Assembly (NCBI GenBank): GCA_026414955.1
Contig: JAOAIA010000046.1
Coordinates: 1-11,478 of the forward strand
DNA: 11,478 bases
Direction: 5' to 3'
Source: Candidatus Bipolaricaulota bacterium
Lineage (GTDB): Bacteria > Bipolaricaulota > Bipolaricaulia > RBG-16-55-9 > DRXL01
The notes under the pieces are model-generated. The model searched no databases, was not told the DNA's origin, and saw only the letters and a program-made list of their open reading frames with translations. The first letter of the stretch is position 1. Every line of letters begins with the position of its first letter. Shown here one piece after another: positions 7,198 to 11,478 of this stretch. Both the position numbers and the translations under genes were made by a program.

Positions 7198-7548
7198 TTA
7201 CTCGAAGAACAGCTCCCGGCGGAGTTTTTCAAGCAGATGAGCGGAACGATCCGCAGCGCGCTCGGCGGCGTGCTGTGCCTGCGCGCGGCCCTCGGCGAGG
7301 ATCTTGTGAGCTTCAGCTTCGTATGTAGCACGAGCCTCCGCGCGGCGTCGCTCGATCTCGCGCTGGAGTTCTTGAGAGGCTTGGGCTCTCAGATGCGCTG
7401 CGCGCTCGCGCGCCTGCACTACGATCTCTTCGGCGCGGGCGCGTGCCTCCTCTAGCCGGCGCTTGATCTCTTTCTCCTTCTCCCGCACGGAGACAAGCTC
7501 CGCAAAACGCTCCTCAGGACTCAGCTCTCGCTCACGCTCTGCTGCCAT
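7198..7548 (-). CDS. atpH: V/A-type ATPase subunit H/G (peripheral stalk)
   Basis: First gene of the operon. It has 116 residues, almost all one charged helix: EERFAELVSVREKEKEIKRR followed by repeating A/E/R heptads, with no membrane segment. This composition and the position just before atpI match the small peripheral-stalk subunit (called G in Thermus, H in archaea), which forms a coiled coil with subunit E. Its sequence is low in complexity, so the assignment rests as much on position as on sequence. GAGGG is placed six bases before ATG 7548. Confidence 0.88.
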   Translation of the reverse strand: MAAERERELSPEERFAELVSVREKEKEIKRRLEEARARAEEIVVQARERAAHLRAQASQELQREIERRRAEARATYEAEAHKILAEGRAQAQHAAERAADRSAHLLEKLRRELFFE

Positions 7549-7626
7549 ACTCTACCCTCTCTGCCAACACGCGCCCGCACTCAGCGCTCCTCCGTGAAAG
7601 ACGAGGCGGGCCTCAGAATTACGGTG

Positions 7627-7655
7627 AGTATAGCAAATGGGCGCGGGGGATTCAA
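7627..7655 (-). promoter_or_regulatory. promoter of the ATPase operon
   Basis: On the minus strand TTGAAT (7655-7650) and TATACT (7632-7627) are 17 bp apart, a close match to a sigma-70 type promoter. The transcript would start near 7620, leaving a 5' leader of about 70 bases before atpH. The -35 box begins right after the stop codon of the MFS gene, so the operon has its own start. No clear terminator separates the two genes. A short GAGGC-GG-GCCTC inverted repeat at 7603-7614 is in the leader. Confidence 0.75.
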
Positions 7656-7656
7656 G

Positions 7657-9027
7657 CTAGGGCAAGCGCCGCACATGCGGCCAGCGCCACCACACGAACA
7701 GGCCGAACCCCAAACAGATCGTTGCGCCGATGGTGAGCGCCACCGGCGCGCCGAGCTTCTCGGCTAATGCCCCGATCTGCAAGCTTCCAAACGGCAACAT
7801 CCCCATGAACATCAACGTATAGAGGCTGAGAATTCTCCCCCTCAGCTCCCCCGGCACGATCGTCTGCAAGAGCGTATTCGTCAGCGCGTTCTGTGTGATC
7901 AATCCCCACCCAAATCCGACGAGCGCCATGAGCGAGAGCGCAAAAATCCTCGACTGCGCGAAGATCAAGAGCATCACGGGGAAGATGAAATTCCCCACGG
8001 TGAGCAAAAAACCCTTGCGCTGATAGTTTCCTAGCGACGCCAAGATCAGCGCGCCGGAGAGCGCGCCCAGCCCCGCTGCGGCCATCAAGAACCCGTAGCC
8101 CTGCGGGCCGACTCTAAGAATCTCACCGGCATAGAGGGGCATGAGCGTCACGTAAGAGAAACCGAAGACGCTGGAGACGCCCATAAGGCTGAGCAGCGCC
8201 AGCACTCTCGCATCGCGGCGGGCGTAATCGAGTCCGGCCCAGAGGCTCTCCCAGACCGACTCGTGCTCGTTATTGTCTGTACGCGGCTGGCGCTCCATGA
8301 GCAGCAATCCCACGATAACTGCCAAGTACGACAGCGCGTTGAGGGCGAAGCAGAGGCCGATGGCGATGCGGGTGGCCTCGACGGAACCGAGCGAGAACTG
8401 GGCCTGTGCCCAGGCGCTGAAGGCCCCCAAGAGCGTTCCGGCGAGGGCCGGGCCGACGATGCGCGTGCCGTTGAACGCCGTCGAGTTCAGGGCGATGGCG
8501 TTCATCAAGTCTTCCTTGGAGACGAGTTCGTGGATGAGCGACTGGCGCGCGGGGGTATCGAGCGCGTTGATCGTGCCCAACAGAAACGCCAAGGCGATGA
8601 CGTGCCAGACTTGGACGACGCCGGTGAGGGTCAGGGTGGCCAAGAGCGTCGCTTGCAGGAGTGAGGCGCTCTGGGTGAAGAGCACTAATTTATGACGATC
8701 AAAGCGGTCGGCGGCGACGCCGCCTAAGAGCGTGAAGAGCAAGACGGGCAGGAACTGCGAGAAGCTGACGACCCCCAGACTGAGGGCTGACTTGGTAAGC
8801 ACATAGACGAGCCAGCCCTGGGCGATGGACTGCATCCATGTTCCCGTAAGTGAGATCAGTTGTCCGGTCCAGAACAAGCGATAATTTCGGTGGCGCAGGG
8901 CGCGGAAGGTCTTGGCGAGGCGTGCACCGGCGAGGCCGGGGACTTGGACGCTGTTGGTGGGGACGACGGGCTTTGTTGGGGTTTCTTGCTGCTCAAGGGG
9001 TTCTTCTTTCGTTACCTGGGTGCTCAC
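7657..9027 (-). CDS. major facilitator superfamily exporter (MFS_3/EntS-like)
   Basis: A 456-residue, 12-helix secondary transporter of the inner membrane. The family includes enterobactin and drug exporters, but the substrate here cannot be told. A polar tail of about 40 residues rich in P, T and E comes first. The family opening FRALRHRNYRLFWTGQLISL is at 41-60 and GTWMQSIAQGWLVY at 62-75. The MFS motif A, GGVAADRFDRHKLV, is at 102-115. DTPARQSLIHELV and NGTRIVGPALAG follow, as usual for this family. I chose GTG 9027. The reading frame can be opened to a TTG at 9063, but that codon lies inside the -35 box of a promoter whose -10 box is a perfect TATAAT. No ribosome binding site precedes the GTG, consistent with a leaderless message. 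No partner genes adjoin it. Confidence 0.92.
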   Translation of the reverse strand: MSTQVTKEEPLEQQETPTKPVVPTNSVQVPGLAGARLAKTFRALRHRNYRLFWTGQLISLTGTWMQSIAQGWLVYVLTKSALSLGVVSFSQFLPVLLFTLLGGVAADRFDRHKLVLFTQSASLLQATLLATLTLTGVVQVWHVIALAFLLGTINALDTPARQSLIHELVSKEDLMNAIALNSTAFNGTRIVGPALAGTLLGAFSAWAQAQFSLGSVEATRIAIGLCFALNALSYLAVIVGLLLMERQPRTDNNEHESVWESLWAGLDYARRDARVLALLSLMGVSSVFGFSYVTLMPLYAGEILRVGPQGYGFLMAAAGLGALSGALILASLGNYQRKGFLLTVGNFIFPVMLLIFAQSRIFALSLMALVGFGWGLITQNALTNTLLQTIVPGELRGRILSLYTLMFMGMLPFGSLQIGALAEKLGAPVALTIGATICLGFGLFVWWRWPHVRRLP

Positions 9028-9033
9028 GTGGGA

Positions 9034-9063
9034 ATTATAACGCAGGAGGCGCTGAGAGCGCAA
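9034..9063 (-). promoter_or_regulatory. promoter of the MFS gene
   Basis: On the minus strand TTGCGC (9063-9058), an 18-bp spacer and TATAAT (9039-9034). The stretch before the -35 box (9064-9085) is A/T-rich and could act as an UP element. The expected transcription start, six or seven bases after the -10 box, is at 9028-9027, on the GTG start codon. Confidence 0.75.
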
Positions 9064-9115
9064 GAGTTGTTATCATATATTTAGCTGATATTGAGCTGAG
9101 CCTGTCCTTATCGAG

Positions 9116-10155
9116 GTTTCAATACCACTCTGGTTCAATTAAAAGCGTCAATAAAGATGATCACATCACGACCCCCGTTCGCGTTTCAATACCACTCTGG
9201 TTCAATTAAAAGGCCCCTGGTGTACAGGCGTCACAGGACAAGTATGCGGTTTCAATACCACTCTGGTTCAATTAAAAGTATGCGATCTCTTAAGTAGATC
9301 GCGTGAGCAGATCGTTTCAATACCACTCTGGTTCAATTAAAAGTCCTGTTCCCTCGTGGACATCTTCTACCTCCTTGTGCTGTTTCAATACCACTCTGGT
9401 TCAATTAAAAGGTCGTCCCTCAGTATATGCATGATATCGCGCGACGTGGTTTCAATACCACTCTGGTTCAATTAAAAGTCTTCTGTCTGAGCGCCTCAGC
9501 GACCGCGGCTACCCGCGTTTCAATACCACTCTGGTTCAATTAAAAGGAACGATTTCGCAGCTCATCCGCCGCACCCCGAGCGAGTTTCAATACCACTCTG
9601 GATCAATTAAAAGGCGTGCCCGTACCAAAAGAAGAACGCCTTCCTGAGATGTTTCAATACCACTCTGGTTCAATTAAAAGGATTCTGCTCTTACCCTTTG
9701 ATGCCTTAGCTATGACAGTTTCAATACCACTCTGGTTCAATTAAAAGTTAGCGGGACGAATGCCGCCAGAGCTCGCACGAGTCTTTGGTTTCAATACCAC
9801 TCTGGTTCAATTAAAAGTCTGCGTCCCAAGATAGTCCAGTTGACATCTTGGGACCAGTTTCAATACCACTCTGGTTCAATTAAAAGTTGCTCGGATGATC
9901 CTGATGTCCCCAGCAGGAAGGGCGTTTCAATACCACTCTGGTTCAATTAAAAGCTGAAGCTTTTCTATAAGCATCGCTTACTCCTATAAGTTTCAATACC
10001 ACTCTGGTTCAATTAAAAGTCTCTCCCCAATGAGGAGATCACTATTCAAGAGATTGCGTTTCAATACCACTCTGGTTCAATTAAAAGTTCCAGAAGCTGG
10101 ACCAGACGCTGACGACTATACTTTTGTTTCAATACCACTCTGGTTCAATTAAAAG
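9116..10155 (-). CRISPR. CRISPR array, 16 repeats of 30 bp and 15 spacers
   Basis: On the plus strand the repeat begins GTTTCAATACCACTC and ends TGGTTCAATTAAAAG. Repeats start at 9116, 9183, 9249, 9314, 9382, 9449, 9517, 9584, 9651, 9718, 9788, 9857, 9924, 9990, 10058 and 10126. All are identical except the one at 9584, which has A instead of T at 9602. Spacers from low to high coordinate are 37, 36, 35, 38, 37, 38, 37, 37, 37, 40, 39, 37, 36, 38 and 38 bp. On the minus strand the repeat ends in ATTGAAAC, the usual 8-nt 5' tag of crRNAs in type I-A/I-B and III systems. A promoter and cas2 lie at the high-coordinate end. The array is therefore read on the minus strand, with its newest spacers near 10155. 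The 45 bp beyond the last repeat (9071-9115) is A/T-rich trailer. No spacer matches elsewhere in the window by eye. Confidence 0.98.
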
Positions 10156-10392
10156 GCAGGGAGTTCGACGGCTTATGGGCCTTGGGCCGAAGGCGGGGAA
10201 AACCTCATCAGGCTTGCGCTGCCGCCCCACTCTCCCTCCCTTCTCCCAAGGCCCTCCATTCTTCCTCACCGTCGTCGCGCCCCGCTGGTGCATCCGAGCC
10301 GGGACCTCGACGACGTTGGGAATCTGCCCCTTGCCATCGGGACTCTTCACTTGTCAAAGACCCCCGTCGCACCCGTCGGCGCGGCGCCTCAT
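10156..10392 (-). promoter_or_regulatory. CRISPR leader
   Basis: This segment between the predicted transcription start (about 10392) and the first repeat is about 237 bp, with no convincing gene. It is GC-rich, whereas most leaders are A/T-rich. The decamer CCTCGACGAC occurs on the plus strand at 10305-10314 and again at 10409-10418 in the promoter spacer. A run of G-tracts lies at 10225-10254. An imperfect inverted repeat (CCTT-GGGCCG-AAGG on the plus strand, about 10190-10204) is close to the array. Its role as leader is inferred from array orientation and position. Confidence 0.75.
10225..10254 (-). other. five-tract G-quadruplex motif in the CRISPR leader
   Basis: On the minus strand, which is the RNA-like strand, G-tracts at 10254-10252, 10247-10245, 10240-10238, 10236-10234 and 10228-10225 are separated by loops of 4, 4, 1 and 5 bases. 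This satisfies the usual rule of four or more tracts of three or more G with loops of 1-7. It lies 70-99 bases upstream of the first repeat. Formation of the structure is not shown by sequence alone. Confidence 0.6.
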
Positions 10393-10398
10393 GCCCGC

Positions 10399-10428
10399 AT
10401 TATACCCCCCTCGACGACCAGCCGTCAA
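10399..10428 (-). promoter_or_regulatory. promoter of the CRISPR leader and array
   Basis: On the minus strand TTGACG (10428-10423), an 18-bp spacer and a perfect TATAAT (10404-10399). The -35 box overlaps the cas2 stop codon (10427-10425). Transcription would begin near 10392 and run through the leader into the repeats. Confidence 0.8.
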
Positions 10429-10688
10429 ATGATCGCATCCGTGGGACTGCGCTCCTGCCCCAGAATCTCCTTGTCGATCCATTTCTGATCGCGCACCCGA
10501 TAGATGTAGATCGAATCGCGTTCGGCATCAATAAGCTGCTTCAGCCCCCAGCGCACTTCTTCTAATTGAGATTCCCGCAACTCCCCCTCAAAGACCGAAT
10601 TCTGCACCCAATGAAAATACCGCCGCAAAAACTTGCAGACCTTCGGCACCCGCGAGACATCTACATCATACACCAGAACAACGTACAT
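10425..10688 (-). CDS. cas2: CRISPR-associated protein Cas2
   Basis: Ferredoxin-like partner of Cas1 in the spacer-integration complex. It has 87 residues, the normal length. The first strand MYVVLVYDVDVSRV carries the conserved aspartates Asp8/Asp10. FHWVQNSVFEGEL (25-37) is the family's core block, and SIYIYRVRDQKWIDKEILGQ follows near the C-terminus. Upstream of ATG 10688 there is only weak ribosome-binding complementarity (AGAAG). It lies immediately upstream of the leader and on the same strand as the array. In most loci cas1 directly precedes cas2. Here the end of cas1 is 706 bp away, with hicBA and an unassigned stretch between. Confidence 0.96.
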   Translation of the reverse strand: MYVVLVYDVDVSRVPKVCKFLRRYFHWVQNSVFEGELRESQLEEVRWGLKQLIDAERDSIYIYRVRDQKWIDKEILGQERSPTDAII

Positions 10689-10902
10689 AAACGCTTCTAG
10701 TCTAGCTCAATCGCCCGACACCTGCCAGCGCCCCCTTGACAGAAGCCCGTATTATTATTCATATGTAGAGCATTTGCGGCTCTTTCTGCGTGGGTACTCC
10801 CAGGCGTGCTGTGGGGTTCTCGTGCACACGGGGAGGCAGATTTGTTACTTAGATGAGAAGATCATCGCGGTGCCGTGGAGTTGGCTGGCAGGATAGATAA
10901 CG
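10689..10902. other. intergenic stretch between hicA and cas2, no supported gene
   Basis: No confident gene in 214 bp. On the plus strand an open frame that begins inside cas2 antisense runs to 10896 and ends in a protein-like stretch (GRQICYLDEKIIAVPWSWLAG region), without a credible start or ribosome binding site. It could be the tail of a decayed gene or chance. TTGACA at 10736-10741 on the plus strand lacks a good -10 partner. On the minus strand an A/T-rich block (10750-10764) could contain a promoter for cas2, but no convincing pair of boxes is visible. Confidence 0.4.
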
Positions 10903-11121
10903 TTACAAATGCATAAATTCTTCAACGCTCAAACCTGCCTGTCGCAAGATGCTGCGCAAAGTGCCTACGGCAATTTCCTGATGTCGAGGCACAACAGCAG
11001 TTTGCAAGCCTTGCGGAGTCGAACGAGCAAACTTCACGTGGCTGCCCCGCTGGCTAACTATGACAAAGCCAGCCGCTTCTAGTTTTCGCTTGACTTCGCG
11101 ATAGGGCAGCGGCTTAAGCAG
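10903..11121 (-). CDS. hicA: HicA family mRNA interferase toxin (probable CTG start)
   Basis: Toxin of a type II toxin-antitoxin pair; HicA proteins are small double-stranded-RNA-binding-fold ribonucleases that cleave mRNA. From CTG 11121 it has 72 residues, the normal size. Family signatures are EVKRKLEAAGFVIVSQRGSH (residues 9-28, with the catalytic histidine His28 in GSH), VVPRHQEIAVGTLRSILRQA (43-62) and GLSVEEF (63-69). The open frame back to its upstream stop contains no ATG, GTG or TTG before the conserved core. CTG 11121 follows GGAGG (11132-11128) by six bases and overlaps the end of hicB by 8 bp, so I take it as the start. A later GTG would fall directly after the catalytic His. The intact conserved core argues for a working gene with an unusual start codon. 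A base change at the start codon is the alternative. Confidence 0.88.
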   Translation of the reverse strand: MLKPLPYREVKRKLEAAGFVIVSQRGSHVKFARSTPQGLQTAVVPRHQEIAVGTLRSILRQAGLSVEEFMHL

Positions 11122-11317
11122 CGGAGACCTCCGCCTCTATAGTAGCGATCCGAGGAGCGACCGTCGCTCGAGGGGCTTCAAAGTGCAACTCGAGGGCCTC
11201 CCGTAGATTGTTGAGGGCTTCTTCCTCGGTCTTCCCTTGGCTCGCTATATCCACGTCAAGGCACTGGGCTACAAACCAATCGCCTTCTTGCCAGACCGCC
11301 GCTTTGAAAGTCCTCAT
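11114..11317 (-). CDS. hicB: HicB family antitoxin
   Basis: Antitoxin partner of HicA. It has 67 residues with the partial RNase H-like fold of the family: FKAAVWQEGDWFVAQCLDVD (4-23), IASQGKTEEEALNNLREALE (24-43), then LHFEAP. There is no C-terminal DNA-binding domain (helix-turn-helix or ribbon-helix-helix), so this is the short form. AAGGAG lies eight bases before ATG 11317. The end of the gene overlaps the start of hicA. The order is antitoxin first and toxin second, transcribed together from a promoter directly upstream. Confidence 0.93.
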   Translation of the reverse strand: MRTFKAAVWQEGDWFVAQCLDVDIASQGKTEEEALNNLREALELHFEAPRATVAPRIATIEAEVSAA

Positions 11318-11360
11318 GAATGTAACTCCTTATATATGGTTTCTCAGCCATATGAACATT

Positions 11361-11389
11361 GTTATAGCCCGAAGGAGCTTGCTAGTCAA
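11361..11389 (-). promoter_or_regulatory. promoter of hicBA
   Basis: On the minus strand TTGACT (11389-11384), a 17-bp spacer and TATAAC (11366-11361), located between the cas1 stop and hicB. The spacer holds an imperfect short stem with a TTCG loop (AGC-T-CC-TTCG-GG-GCT), with no T-run after it, so a terminator for cas1 is doubtful. The expected transcript starts near 11354, about 37 bases before ATG 11317. Confidence 0.75.
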
Positions 11390-11394
11390 ATTGC

Positions 11395-11478
11395 TCACCA
11401 CCACATCCGGAACCCTTCATACGGCTCTTCACCGAGAATATACTTGACCAGCTTATAGCACTCCAAACGGATCAGATG
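11395..11478 (-). CDS. cas1: CRISPR-associated endonuclease Cas1 (C-terminal 27 codons only)
   Basis: The gene enters from the high-coordinate edge and ends in TGA at 11397-11395. The visible residues include LIRLECYKLVKYILGE and end EGFRMWW. This matches the usual C-terminus of Cas1 proteins of type I-B/III-like systems (R-E-YKL-KH/YLLGE...Y-PFKMWW). Cas1 is the integrase that inserts new spacers together with Cas2. The N-terminal and active-site parts lie outside the window, so integrity cannot be judged. It is on the same strand as cas2 and the array. Confidence 0.85.
   Translation of the reverse strand, partial: HLIRLECYKLVKYILGEEPYEGFRMWW

Noticed and set aside
9028..9063. TTG at 9063 as the start of the MFS gene
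   Set aside because: The codon is part of the -35 box and the intervening codons contain the TATAAT box, so they are unlikely to be translated.
9064..9115. A/T-rich stretch at the low-coordinate end as an alternative leader
   Set aside because: The repeat ends in ATTGAAAC on the minus strand, and the promoter and cas2 are at the other end. This side is short and is better explained as trailer plus upstream sequence of the MFS promoter.
9748..9787. Match of a spacer start (TTAGCGGG) to atpB near 361
   Set aside because: Only eight bases agree, which is expected by chance; not a self-targeting spacer.
10129..10350. A 73-codon minus-strand open frame in the leader
   Set aside because: It runs into the first CRISPR repeat and its composition simply reflects the G-rich leader. 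No family resemblance and no credible ribosome binding site.
10352..10357. TTGACA on the minus strand within the leader as a second promoter
   Set aside because: No acceptable -10 box at 16-18 bp downstream.

Overview
The window comes from a bacterium with moderately high GC content. It holds four blocks: most of a V/A-type ATPase operon, a major facilitator transporter gene, a CRISPR array with its leader, and a cas2 - hicA/hicB - cas1 region. All genes lie on the minus strand, so transcription runs from high to low coordinates. A bacterial V/A-type ATPase in the order H(G)-I-K-E-C-F-A-B is the arrangement known from Thermus/Deinococcus and several deep-branching, often thermophilic, uncultured bacterial lineages such as Bipolaricaulota. 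Together with CRISPR this suggests such a lineage, but nothing in the window names the organism and I hold this loosely.

Region 1 (1-7655): a promoter at 7627-7655 (TTGAAT, 17 bp, TATACT) drives atpH, atpI, atpK, atpE, atpC, atpF, atpA and atpB. Subunit D is expected beyond position 1. Genes are tightly packed, with ATGA overlaps at C/F and A/B. Two junctions stand out. Between atpK and atpE a GC-rich hairpin contains the atpE ribosome binding site. Between atpF and atpA sits a foreign-looking four-helix-bundle gene of the 23S rRNA intervening-sequence (S23/IVP) family. It is bracketed by inverted arms built from 9-bp units with an 18-bp perfect core. This is the layout of an rRNA intervening sequence, but inside a protein operon, and it is the most unusual thing in the window.

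Region 2 (7657-9063): an MFS_3/EntS-like exporter with its own promoter, whose predicted transcription start falls on the GTG start codon (leaderless mRNA).

Region 3 (9116-10428): a CRISPR array of 16 repeats of 30 bp and 15 spacers of 35-40 bp. On the minus strand the repeats end in ATTGAAAC, so the array is read on that strand from a long GC-rich leader. A consensus-like promoter for the leader overlaps the cas2 stop codon, and the leader carries a five-tract G-quadruplex motif. At least two spacers encode strong hairpins.

Region 4 (10425-11478): cas2 and the last 27 codons of cas1 are about 700 bp apart. Between them lies a hicBA toxin-antitoxin pair with its own promoter. The hicA reading frame has no ATG, GTG or TTG start upstream of its conserved core; a CTG behind a GGAGG ribosome binding site is the best candidate. 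No interference genes are in view, so the CRISPR subtype cannot be fixed. The repeat suggests type I-A/I-B or III.
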